Of a stretch of DNA of 64,000 bases, positions 48,637 through 59,157 are shown piece after piece; position 1 is the stretch's first letter; each line of letters starts with the position of its first letter. The notes beneath the pieces are model-generated. The model made no database searches. It was not told the origin of the DNA and saw only the letters and a program-made list of their open reading frames with translations. The position numbers and the translations under genes are program-made. Source of the stretch: Lactarius indigo (lineage: Eukaryota > Basidiomycota > Agaricomycetes > Russulales > Russulaceae); assembly GCA_025766275.1 (NCBI GenBank), contig JAFKAC010000052.1, forward strand, positions 1 through 64,000. Direction: 5' to 3'.

Positions 48637-49251
48637 CCTTCTGACGTTGACCGCTGCTGCGGGGACGGGCTGGTTTATTCTTGCTGGTGGTAGTCTTGGG
48701 GCCGGTTGCGGTACGGCCTGTGTTTGAGTTGGGTTCTGGTTTATCGAGTGTACTACGGGGTTTATCGCTGTGTTGCTTTGCTGAGGCGGCGCCGATTGCG
48801 CTCGTTGGTTACTACTGCCGGGCTGCTGGTTATTATCTTCTGTCGCTGATGCTGTGGTGTTCGCTGGTTGGTTAACACTTTGATCGGCTGCTTCCTGTTC
48901 TTCGGCCGATAACGCTTCCGCCTGCTGTTGTTGTGCTAGGATTTTCGCTCTTGATCTTGTTGTTGCGCTGTGGCGCGCGGGTAACGGAGCCGAGTGACTT
49001 GACAGGATGAGGTCGACTTCCTTTTCACTATTGGTTTCTTCTTGTCCCGAGTGACTAGATGAGGGGTCGCTTTGTTCGCTACTAAGGCTGCTAAGGGGTG
49101 TTAGGTCTTCGGGGCTAGGATAGCTTCCTGGAATTGATTGAGTCGGGTCGTATCCGGCCGCGATTAATTCTTCTAGTAGGCTTCGCTGTTCTCGCCTTCT
49201 CGGCAGTATGTTAGTTATTTAATGTGCACGCAAACCTTCTATATTCCAACT
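48637..49251 (-). other. Gypsy leader with ATG-less in-frame gag extension
   Basis: Downstream of the primer-binding site, the gag frame is open from about 49218 to the ATG at 48636: 194 codons, rich in Gln, Ser and Ala, with low-complexity segments such as AQQQQQAEALSAEEQEAA and PAPRLPPARINQPVP. It contains no methionine codon. Gag may start at a non-AUG codon, after a splice, or only at 48636. Confidence 0.7.
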
Positions 49252-49269
49252 TCCCCACGTTGGCCACCA
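49252..49269 (-). promoter_or_regulatory. Primer-binding site
   Basis: Four bases inside the 5' LTR end, the minus strand reads TGGTGGCCAACGTGGGG. TGG complements the CCA end of a tRNA, and the rest would pair with its acceptor and T-arm strand. The tRNA identity was not determined. Confidence 0.75.
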
Positions 49270-49273
49270 GAAA

Positions 49274-50126
49274 TGATACCCTAAACCGTCGCTAAACGCA
49301 AGAACGACCGGTAAAGGAGTGATATTGGGTTTGATAAGTCAGGGAATATAGGACCGATAATCCGGCCGATGGCGACTTTAACTGAAGGCGCACCGACGCG
49401 GAACCGAATGAGCCGAAGCCGACCGAGGTGAGAGCGATGTAGTCTTAACGCGACGCGGGGCTGCGAATAGCCGAGGTATAGCCGAATACGCACACACAGG
49501 TGCTTCGCGAAATCAAAATAGAATAGATGTCGTAGATAATCGAATAGTAGGATATGAGCGTATGAATCGAATGAGGTCGCTATGGGCTCCCCCGAAGGTT
49601 GCTGTTCTTGTACCTGTGGTATAGAGCTATTTATGTGCTGCCGCTCGCCGACTGAATCCGCACCTCGCCGCTTTTCCCTTGCTGAACGTCCATCTTACTC
49701 TCCTGCCTTAAACCCACGCCGGTCTGATCCGCTCTTCTCTGGGGTGTCGCCTTACCAACCCTAGGTGCTGCTTTGCCTATTCGCGCCATGGCCGCGCCTG
49801 TGATTCTGCTCGGCCGCTCCGGTATGTCGTTATTCGCCATGTCGGCCCTGATCGGTTTCTGGGGCTTTCACATGTTCCGCGCTAATATAGGCACCGTCCC
49901 ATACCCCGCGCTGGGGCCGCACCTGTGATTGCAGCAGTAGGCTACCATTCGCATATGCGGCTAGAATATTCGGGCGTCTCGGCCCATCACCACGGGCCGC
50001 TCTTCCCGCCGCCGAGAGTGACCGATCGCAGTACTCTAGACGGGCCGGTTGGGCCGGTCTGCCGCATATTGTCGTATTAGCTTAGATTAGCGAAAATTAA
50101 CGCTTAGCGGCGCGCCGGGTGTATCA
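49274..50126 (-). repeat. 5' LTR of the gypsy element
   Basis: 853 bp, TGATAC...GTATCA, the promoter-bearing LTR for gag-pol. It aligns to the other LTR without gaps. Confidence 0.97.
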
Positions 50127-50130
50127 GCGG

Positions 50131-50940
50131 GACGGCGTAGGATGAGGCACGCGCCCCCCCCTCTTACCAGGGACGCGCGCGCCTTGCCAGAGGCAGCGCA
50201 GCACCCCCCCCCCCCCTCCTCCTCCCATGGTTTGCGCACAGAAGCTACACGCAAACGAGGGGCCGACGCAGGGTGAGAACGAGCGCCCCGTCCCATTTGT
50301 ATGCCGGGGCAGTGCGCAAATGGGGCGGCGCTCTCCAACCTGGAGCAGCGCCCCCCTCTCCCTGGGTTTGCGCGTACGGGCGATGGGCCAAGGGGGGGGG
50401 GGGGGGCGCTAGAGCAACATGCCAAGGGGCGGCCACGCGGGAGACCCTCTCCCCCGGTTTGCGCGCAAGGGTGAGACGCGAAGGAGTGGCCGCATGGGGC
50501 ACCCTCTTCCCCTGGGTTCGCGCACTAGGGTGAATCGCAAACGGGCGGCCACGCGGAAGCCCCTCCCCCCCTTCCAGTTTCGTGCGCCAGGGCAAAAACG
50601 CAAAGGGGTGGCCGCGCGGGACGACCCCCCCCCCCTTCCCCGTGTTCTCGCGCCAGGTCAAAACCGTGAAGGGGCAACCACCGGCCCCCCGGGTTCACTC
50701 GCCAAGGCAAAACCGTGAAGGGGCAACCGCATGGCCCCCCCAGGTTCGCGCGCCAGGGCAAAAATGCGAACAGGCGGCCGCGCGGAAACCCCCCCTTCCC
50801 AGGTACGCCCGCAAAGGCGAAATGTAACTGTGTGGAAGTGTGGAAGTGCCCCCCCTCCCCCGTGCATGTGCTCCGGGGGCACAGGGGCCACAGAATGGGG
50901 CACGCAGCCCCCTTTTTGCTCTCGACACCCCCCTCTCGAC
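50131..50940. repeat. C-rich degenerate minisatellite, right part
   Basis: Roughly eight to ten imperfect units of about 55-70 bp, each with a phrase like CGCGCCAGGGCAAAAACG, then GGGGCGGCCGCGCGG and a run of 5-11 C. It is the continuation of the C-rich block at 37130-37556 and was split by the gypsy insertion. Confidence 0.75.
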
Positions 50941-51058
50941 TTAGACAAAAAAAAAGTACATAGTTTATGTAATTTTTATTAGCTAATAAAAATAATTTCT
51001 TTTGATTAAAAAGACAAATGTTTTAAAAAAAAACAGAGCACAATAATATTATATTTAT

Positions 51059-51172
51059 GTTTGTGATAAGTACATAATTTTTGAGCCAAACTTTATTTTT
51101 GGTTCCGAGTTTGTGGATTGCTGATCATGTGATGTCACGTGACATGTTAGGGGGGGGGGTGAGCAAGGACAG
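51059..51172 (-). repeat. Right arm of the ~115-bp terminal inverted repeat
   Basis: Inverted partner of 36918-37034. It includes the same ATGTCACGTGACAT palindrome. The preceding 100 bases (50950-51058) are AT-rich. Confidence 0.75.
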
Positions 51173-51601
51173 CTTTCTCTCTTCTATAAGTTCTTTCCAT
51201 CAGTTTGACGTGTCTCTTGCCAGCTCTTAGATGCCAGCTCATGTATGCCAGCTCATCAGTTTGCCAGCTCATAGTCCGCAGAAAAATAGCACAGAAAAAC
51301 CCAGTATTGTACGAGTATAAGTAGAGGATTGTAAGACAGTAGTTACCTTGTCTACTCTTCGTTTGAATACCGTGACAGTGACTTGTGTCTACCCTCTCGC
51401 TTGCCCCCGCAAGTCCCTCGTTCTCACCTTCTAAAAAGTCGAACCCTTGACAGCAGTCACTCCGAAGTTCCCCTGAGAAGAAGCTTTTACTAAGAAGTCT
51501 CCGAAGTCAGACGGCCCCACTGAGCCATAACACCGGGCGTCTCTACCTTTGATACTACCTTACCACACACTACAAGAGGCTCGGGTGCACGAATACTCCT
51601 T
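51173..51601. other. Spacer with short GCCAGCTCAT repeats
   Basis: About 430 bases with four near-copies of GCCAGCTCAT (51218-51272) and a TATAAGTAGAGG box-like phrase near 51317. It may be an LTR relic (see rejected items). No gene. Confidence 0.4.
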
Positions 51602-51881
51602 CTACCATCTGATGGTCGTTAGCAATGCCGCACGTAACTCAGCGGATTTTGAAGCCTTTCTCATGATGTATGATAAGCGAGGCTCTTCCCTGCAAAAATC
51701 GTCGTTCTTCTAATCTAGGTTGCTAGGTTATATTTATACTCGACGTCGATTATGGCCAATGCTACTGGTCAAAACCTCGCACTCATCCTGACTGAACGCT
51801 TTGCCTCTCTGCGCGAGTGATCAACACTTCCCTGTGCTAAATTTCTTCACCGTCGAGAACCAACTCGTAAAACAACCGCAA

Positions 51882-54800
51882 ATGATTCACCTGCTAATTC
51901 TCTTGTTTTCCCTTTTTCATTGTGGAAGAGCTTCGCAAACGTTTCTTGACTCTGTTCCTGCAACGATACCTCTTTTTGTTCGCTCACCATACCTAACTTG
52001 TTGGGGTTACTTTTCCGGTCAGGACAATCCAAAAATGCAAACAACGACCTTTTCCGGCCCCCAACCTCATTCTGGATGGGATCCGAGCCTGGATGCATGT
52101 TATTCGTTGTTCGACATAGCATCAAAACTGACCCGACTTTAGGTCCTTGACCTGGTCATCCTCGTCCGTGTCGACAATAGCACCTACTCGTTTGTAGGAT
52201 ATGAGTCTACCGTCAATGTAACTGTGAACTTCACCAACGTGGTGATTTCACCTACCCAGACCAAGCTCTCCGCAGAAGCCGGACCCATGCAAATTAATCT
52301 TACCTTCTTGAACCCGATCGAGGTCCGTACTAGACTTACCCGTTTTTGCCAGAATTATCTGCTCACTTCCATCGTAGCCCGGAGATTGGGTCAAGCAATC
52401 AACCCCATTCTCTTACATGTCATTAACGGCAAAATCTCTGGATGGTGCAGCTCATGCTACGCAGGTATATTCGGATCTCCGCATAGGTGGGTGAAGTTGT
52501 CGCCTCTGTTCGGAATCCATTGTCTCATGATTGGCATAGTATGGCTGCAGAACCCAACCCAGGTGTCTTTCAGCAATACTAATAGCAGTCCCGACATTTT
52601 TTACTATTCCATCTACCATGGATCAGAATGGAGCACATCGCAAAGCACATTGTATTTTGCCGCAAAGTTTGTGAGTGGCCACGATGCGATTTGCATTCTG
52701 CCACTCATAGTTGGTGATCTAGGACGGTCTTGATGACTCGGACGTCACAATCAAGTTAGCCACCAAGGGTTCAGTTTCCCGGGATTTATTCCGGCTTAAC
52801 GGGGTCTTGGATGGTGGAGTGGACCTAGGCAATCATTACACCAACTTGACAATTTCGACAGTTTTCGCGATATCACGCGACCTTGGCACCATCCAAGCTA
52901 CACAGGACCCCGTCATCTGGGCTATCGGATACGACATAGACCCAGTCATCAATTACACAGACCTATCTGGAGCCCCTCCTCAACAACGTAGATTGTTCCA
53001 CAAGGTTCAATACGATGTTGATGGCGGCGTCGACATCTTAGTCCGTATCTGTAGGTTATGGATAGTTTCGGGAGCACGGAAACACACGTGCGGAGCAAAC
53101 TGGATAACACGAAAGACTCAGGAATCGCGTACGGGCGATGACTAAGATTGTATTTACCTGGATAACACGAAAGACTATCCAGGTGTGAGTGAACTGTAAG
53201 GTAACGAACGGTAAAGCTTCTCACCTCAGGAATCGCGTACGGGTGATGACTGAGGTGGGCGGTACTAACGAGCAAAAGTATTTAACTAACGGGTAAAGAA
53301 ATTGAGGACGTACAAACGTCGCGCTAAGGAGTGACAGGACATGACAGAAAGACTTTTAGTTTAGACAGGTTACTACGGTAGGTAGGCATAAACGTAACGT
53401 CGCACGTAAACGCGCTGAATCTCGACAGTATCCACATTCGTTGATGAACAATTTGTCTCATATCATATATAAGTCTGACTTTATCAGCGATTTCGCTAAT
53501 GCCTCTTCAAGAGCCCAGGAACTGGACCAGAAGATACTCCAGTATGCTGCTCCTATCTCTGGACCGCTTGGAGATTTGGTGTCCTTCGCGACCGCACAAG
53601 TATATGGCAGCTTTCACCTGACAATTTCAACTGACGCAAACGGTTATTTCAACAAGTCAGATGTGATGGCCTTAATGAGGAGTACTAGTGGGTCGAGAAC
53701 AAAGTAAGTTAACTTTGTGCGTTGGCCGGGAGACCGATCGTGACAATGTCAAGCCGGGTCAATGCCGTCGAGACGCTTTATTCTGCCTTCCCGGCGTTCA
53801 TGTGCATTGATCCCGAGCTAGGTGGACTCTTCCTGGAGTCACTGTTTCGGCCTCAAGCATCTCCAAAGTACACCAACCCGTACGCTGCGGCCGATATCGG
53901 TGCGTATTGGAACCGGAAAGTGATTCGAAGTGCTGATCAACGAGAACGCAAAGGGGGGGATTATCCAGATGTCACGTTCACGAATTCCGCACATAACCAA
54001 GGAGTAGAACGTTTGTATCTCTCCATCAGATCTTGACCAATTCCTTATTCTCTATGAAGAATCTGGGAATATGTTGATCATGACTTATGCCCACGCTCGC
54101 GCAAGTGGAGATGTTAGCCTGATAGGCAGATATGTACGTACGAAGCTCCTCTTTGGAACCCTTACAGGACCAACAAAGCCGGACAGTATGATCTGCTGAC
54201 TTCCTGGGCTGATTACTTGTCTAACGCGACACTGTTGATACACGACCAGTGCGCTATCTCTTTTAATGATCCCTATTATCGATAACTTGAATGAATATCT
54301 ACATAGGTCCTCTGCAGATGGTTTGTCGGCCGACAATCAAACTAACCTTGCGATCAAGGGTATTATTGCTGTCGAGGCTATGTCTAAAATGAGCTTAATT
54401 GTCGAGCGGGATGCCGATGTCGATAAGTATTCTGTCTGTGTAAATATTTTGGGTGTTGCGTAGCGATTGACCGGCCTATAGAGTACAGCTGCGGTTCTTT
54501 ACGCTCAATGGAAGAGCCTTGCACTGACAAGTGATAAACATTTGCTTGCAACGTACGAACAAGTGGGCACGTGGACATTAGGTTATAATCTATTTGCCGA
54601 TGTATGGCTAAACACCAGCATCGTTGAATCATCTGTCTGTGTCTGCTGATTTCTGCCTCATCTTGACACTCATCTGAATTGGCTTCCAGGTCTATGATGG
54701 TCAAAGTAATTTCATTAATAACCTCACATTGAACTACAGCGGGCTTACCATGCCAGTCGATAATCTCGGCTCTGATACAAGTGTCTCGGTACCCGGTCAG

Positions 54801-55707
54801 TAAAGTTAAACTTTTTGAAGTGTCTCAGCTGATGTGGTTTAGGATGGAGCTTGTTTGCAGCCGCAATGACCCCAGATCAAGACATTCGCACAAAGGTTAT
54901 TTCAAACGTCTACACTGAAGCTATTTTTGTGGAAGAGTTCGAGTAAGTTCGTCGCAATTTGCATTTTGTCGGGTGAATTAATATTACCGCATCTCCACTA
55001 GCCCGACAATGGGCGCAATGTATGCACCTTTAGCACTGGAGTTCGTATATGCCAAGCGCCTTGTTTTCGAGGCTCCGACTTACCTTTTTCTCAGAGCACC
55101 CGTCGTCCTGATAACACCTACTGGGACCGTGACGACATCAACTCCCCCGCACACCGGCGTCTCAGTGGTTATCAGGGGTGTCATAGGTGGCGTTGCGGCT
55201 TTGCTCGGGATTGGGGCAATGGCCTTGGTAGTATGGCGCCGACGGAGACAAAGTCACAAGCGCGCATCCGTTGGGCCGTCGTTTCAGAGCGAAATCATAT
55301 CCGTGGGTACGCAGGCCACAGTGACGCCATTCAATCTAACAGGGCCAGCCCTTACCGAGGTACCACCGCTGGACGCAGGGCCTGAGACGGACCTGCGACA
55401 ACTATTGGTCCACCCCCCACCTGCCCTAGAGGGCCCACCTGCGGTGACAGTTCCCGTTGGTTTGTCGAGTAAGGAGCTCGCTCGGCTCCGTTCGTTGGCA
55501 AACGCATCGCATTCTCAACCCACGGGCGGATGGCCATCCGATCCTCCTTTAGTCGCCACCACCGAGGTTGCGGCAAATGCGGCCACATCTTCATCTGAAG
55601 CTCAGAGACTCCAATCGGAAAACAACATTTTGAGGCATGAAATAGAACAACTCCGTGGGGGGACATCTGAACTTCCGCCTAGTTATGCCAGTGACGTTGC
55701 ATACTAG
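51882..55707 (+). CDS. Membrane-anchored glutaminase A-like protein, copy 1 (probably impaired)
   Basis: DUF5127/DUF4965/DUF1793 family (fungal glutaminase A-like, six-hairpin fold), normally secreted. The start MIHLLILLFSLFHCGRASQ is a signal peptide. Family blocks: PATIPLFVRSPYLTCW; AGPMQINLTFLNPIE; GDWVKQSTPFSYMSLTAKSL; VFAISRDLGTIQATQDPVIW; NYTDLSGAPPQQRRLF; AAPISGPLGDLVSFATAQVY; VNAVETLYSAFPAFMCIDPE; SADGLSADNQTNLAIKGIIA. Near the end, GVIGGVAALLGIGAMALVVW is a membrane helix followed by RRRR and a ~160-residue cytoplasmic tail with a short coiled coil. Many 45-60-bp introns interrupt it. Differences from copy 2: the intron 53041-53473 is enlarged by a solo LTR, and a TAG at 52720-52722 replaces CAG. 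Exon structure before about 52150 is unresolved in both copies. Confidence 0.85.
53050..53427. mobile_element. Solo LTR (378 bp) in a glutaminase-like intron
   Basis: Starts TGTAGGTTATGG and ends CTCGACA, flanked by the 5-bp duplication GTATC (53045-53049 and 53428-53432). The paralogous intron in copy 2 (61357-61406) contains GTATC once and no insert. Internally it has paired direct repeats such as GGATAACACGAAAGACT and CAGGAATCGCGTACGGG. It belongs to a different family from the LTR at 42940. Confidence 0.93.
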
Positions 55708-56133
55708 TTGCATACTAGTCTAGCTCCCTTCGCTGTATTCGAGTATATTAGGATTGTCTTAGAACCTCCGCACACGGTTCATATCTGAGCAAATCCGGCC
55801 CGCCCTCCTTGCGATAAGTAGCTTTGTTTTTTGAATTCGTTTTTGCTTGCATTTTTGTGCTCCGGAGGGCAGAATACCCTATGTCGCACTACACTTTCAG
55901 TATACAGTACTACACATCCATGTCTCTCCGCTATCCAGCTTCCTCTTTTTATATCTCAGGTCCCCTCCCGTAAGGGGAGCGATAAGTAGATATCTTACTG
56001 GTAAGGGTTATTCCCAACCAGATCACACCATTTGCGCACATCCTGCATCGTGTTCTCTCCAATTGTCATACTCGAACAGAAGAAAGCGCCATAATAATGC
56101 CTGCAACCTGCAACACTCCAAAAACAGTGAATT

Positions 56134-56500
56134 TCATGCAATCAGTGTGGAAGAGGTGGCCGAATCATATTTGAATGTCGGAGGGATCTGCTGCTTGGTC
56201 TTATAGTAGCGCGCGAGACGGTGAATGCGCGACTCGATCAAGATCAAGCGGAACTTCGAGTCTTTGTCCTTGCGGTTCGTCTCAAGGTGCTTTCGTACAG
56301 CGACTGCCTTCTTGATTAAGTGCCAGAGGTCCTCCGGGATCGAGGGTGCAAGACCTGCGCAACCGCCGTGCGCCCCAGTCAGAACCGACCTCCGCAAAGG
56401 ACGAAAGGAAGCGCACCGTTCGACTTGAGGATACGGAGGATTTTGTTACCCGTGACGAAACGCACTTGGGGGATACCGTGCGAGTCACGCAGGGCAAAGA
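56134..56500 (-). pseudogene. RPS13: 3' fragment of ribosomal protein S13 (uS15)
   Basis: Minus-strand exons encode [20 protein letters not shown] plus ILKSN, then, after a 65-bp GTGCGC..GCAG intron, [40 protein letters not shown] and [18 protein letters not shown] to the terminal SATSSTLIA. This is the second half of cytosolic 40S protein S13 (normally about 151 residues), correctly framed and spliced. The first half (about 60-65 residues) is missing, and the homology stops exactly where repeat A2 begins. It is therefore a truncated copy and not a working gene. A full-length gene must exist elsewhere. Confidence 0.93.
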
Positions 56501-58785
56501 CAAGAGAACATCCTTAGGAGGTCCCTCGTGAATTGCGCCTGCAAGGCAAGGCACCATTTCTCAGGACAGAGTCCGAGGGCTCCATAAACGTCATTTTGCA
56601 CATGCCACCCGACGTGAAGGGTTGGCGTTAGTGATCGGGATGACAGAAGAGTGAGCCGAAGTGCCCACGACCTGGGCCACAGAACAAACAACCCATGGAG
56701 CCCAGAACCCGGCAGAGCTAGCACCCCGCGCGTAGTCCCGTGCCACGACACAGATAGCAACGGCAGATAGGATAACTCTCTCCCCTCGAAAGACGTCATC
56801 ACACGGATGCGCGCATCATCACAACTACAGTGAGCAAGCAAAGTCTAAATCGGCCTCGGGAGCCTGACCCCCGGTAAGCTCGCCTTCGACGTCACAGTGT
56901 CTATTCCAGAAGATTACCCCACCCCCCGCGAAGCACGCCGAGCAAGGTGAAAATACTACATCAGACGTGCTTCTGGAGATACGATCGGCATTTGGAGAAG
57001 CCGCCGGCCGGTGTGCGAGGCCAGGAGGGTCAGGTCTATGATTAACACGCCCATATTCAGGGACGAAAGGGAAGGGTGGCCCTCCTCGAGCGCCTTCAGA
57101 GCGGAGCCAGGGTGGAGACTGGCGGTTTGTTTTTTCTGCTTCCTTGTCCTGGACCCTTGTTACTGGATTGGAGACAGATCTGACGTACAGCCCAAAACAG
57201 GGGCGGCGTACGAATCAGATCGACAAAAAATAAAAGACACACGGCAACCTACGATGACTTTGACCCACATCATGGGAAATACGTCTTCTTCTTGATCCCA
57301 CCTTCATGGCTGAACTCGGCACAGCAAAGCTTGAATGAATGATAAGATCGCGAAGGTTAACTCACTTGGACAGGATCGCCCGTACGTCATCGCGACTGCG
57401 AGATCAAACCCCACCGCAGCACCGAATGGTTCCGGGCCTCCTCCCCTCCCTGGAAGGTCCTTGTCTCGCACGGCCCAGCCCGATAAATGAAGCAAGGTAT
57501 GCGACACGGTGAGTCAGAACAAGCACCCACCCCTATTCGCGCGTTCCCATCCAATCTCTCCCTTGAAAGCGAGAGGTGCACTAGCGAGCAAGCCCTGTCC
57601 TCGTGCGACGCTCTCTAACCCGCCAAGACAGATACGGCCAGATGGGCCCACGAGGGGAGGCCAATGGCAAGCAATACGGTGCTCTTCTCCCTGACGCATT
57701 GCGCAATGGCACACGCGCACGACCGACTCGGACCCCGTGGGCAGACGCGTGATGCGACAGGTGATAACGACGGTGACCCCACAGGTTACGCCGCGATCAA
57801 CCGTCGCCCGTGGTGAACTGCGAGAAAAGAAAGACCAGGCGATGGGCCATTCGGTTAGCGTTTTCAAGAATGTTCTGTACAGCGCAGCCTGCACGAGCGG
57901 AACGCGAAGGTTTGCCGTGAGCACGACGCGGGATCCCAAAGAAGAAGAGAGGCGACGAGTGGATGGCCTCTCCGTTTTTATGGTGCCATCGGTGCGTAGG
58001 TCCGTGTGTTGTCTCATCTCGGCTGCGGGGTCATGCAGGTCATGTTTCGGTATGATTAGGTGCAGATTTCGGAAACCGTGGACCCGTGGCTCAGACGACA
58101 GAAACTAGGCATGCATCGTAGCAGGTACGTCGGCACGACACTGCTGTTGATGCTCCCGATTTTGTTGCTGCTACAGTGGGAAGGTTTGAAGCAAAATGAA
58201 TGGGCAAGATGGCAGGCAAGCGACTCGAGATGCCATCGCAGCATTTGAGATCAGAGCTGGTCAAGACGCAAGTTTTTGTCCATGCTAGGGACCGTTGACG
58301 GCAGCGGTGTAGTCTAGTTAGGGTCAGAACGTGTACAGGCTCCAAGGCTTCAGCATCGCGAATCCGGGTCGCCCGCGGTTCTTCTTTGAAGAGCACCCCC
58401 AATCCCCATCAAGGTAACTGATCACACAAACGATAGCGCTGTGCAATTCACACCCTATTCACTTTACCTTTCTTCCTTATTATGACATCTCAACTCGTGA
58501 TTGACGCTTGGCACATCATAGGTGTTGCATGGGCAGTTAGTATACGATGATCAAGTACGTACATATTACTCTAGCCTCGTAGATACAAGCGGGGAAGCAA
58601 AACGAAAGACGAGTTGACGTATTCCAACATACGTCAGGAAAAGAAAAGAAAAACGGGCCACAGCGAGCCTAGATGAGAGACTAGTAGTCACCCCAATCGA
58701 AGAGCGAACCAGGACTAGGTCGCGGCCGCGGCCCGCGACGTGGACGATACGCAGAAGCATTCGTCCCCGGGCCCGAACACACTTT

Positions 58786-58814
58786 GAAAGAAAGAAAGAA
58801 AGAAAGAAAGAAAG
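58786..58814 (+). repeat. (GAAA)n microsatellite
   Basis: About seven GAAA units here against three in the matching place in copy 1 near 36098-36110, a length change since the copies separated. Confidence 0.85.
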
Positions 58815-58843
58815 TACAGCCACTGGAAGGCGCGCGCCCCCTA

Positions 58844-59131
58844 CAGCTGGTTCCATAACGATTGTCCCCTGGTGACCAAATTTTGGACATAGGCGAGGTT
58901 TGAATTGGTAACTCCGCCACCGAGATGGCACAGCTCTCGAGCGGAGCAATACAGATAACCATTCCATAACCCCAATTGTTACAAGATAACTATTCTATAA
59001 CCTTAATATTTTGAGATAACCTGATTTCCTGGGAATTTCTCCCTCGACTTAATTATGAATCCCGCTCTTAAGTTTTGGATGACCGACTATGTTCTCAAAA
59101 TGGCAGGGGACAATCGTTATGGAACCAGCTG
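58844..59131. mobile_element. 288-bp MITE with TA target duplication
   Basis: Perfect 28-bp terminal inverted repeats (58844-58871 and 59104-59131) begin CAGCTGGTTCCATAACGATT. TA flanks both ends (58842-58843, 59132-59133). Repeat A1 has the uninterrupted site with a single TA at 36139-36140. TA duplication and small size point to a Tc1/mariner-type non-autonomous element. No coding capacity. Confidence 0.95.
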
Positions 59132-59157
59132 TAACGGAGCTCACGCAAGCAGGCACT

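Larger units (their letters stand above)
37561..50126 (-). mobile_element. Complete 12.57-kb Ty3/gypsy LTR retrotransposon with antisense gene cassette
   Basis: Two 853-bp direct repeats starting TGATAC and ending GTATCA (37561-38413, 49274-50126) bound the element. The 4-bp target duplication GCGG lies at 37557-37560 and 50127-50130. Gag-pro and pol run on the minus strand, so the right repeat is the 5' LTR. A primer-binding site abuts the 5' LTR, and the polypurine tract AAGAGGGGAAA abuts the 3' LTR. Domain order (protease, RT, RNase H, integrase) is that of Ty3/gypsy. Between the 3' LTR and the end of pol lie 3.8 kb carrying three intron-containing plus-strand genes. The element is now defective, because pol has a TGA in the RT region and a solo LTR inside integrase. 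It is much longer than the usual 5-7 kb of the family because of the cassette and long LTRs. Confidence 0.97.
51602..56020 (+). repeat. Direct repeat block B, copy 1
   Basis: Begins CTACCATCTGATG and matches 59908-64000 in the same orientation through the glutaminase-like gene and its 3' flank, to at least GGTTATTCCCAAC near 56020. The main length difference is a 383-bp insertion (solo LTR plus target duplication) in this copy. Confidence 0.9.
56500..59157. repeat. Long direct repeat A, copy 2
   Basis: Same sequence and orientation as 33822-36162, lengthened by the 288-bp MITE (plus its TA duplication) and a longer GAAA microsatellite. It abuts the RPS13 fragment on its left. Confidence 0.88.

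Noticed and set aside
51145..51532. LTR-like segment TGTTAGG...CATAACA of 388 bp with a TATAAG box
   Set aside because: The ends are plausible for an LTR, but no target duplication is seen (TGACA versus CCGGG), no primer site follows, and its start overlaps the inverted-repeat arm. Left unassigned.
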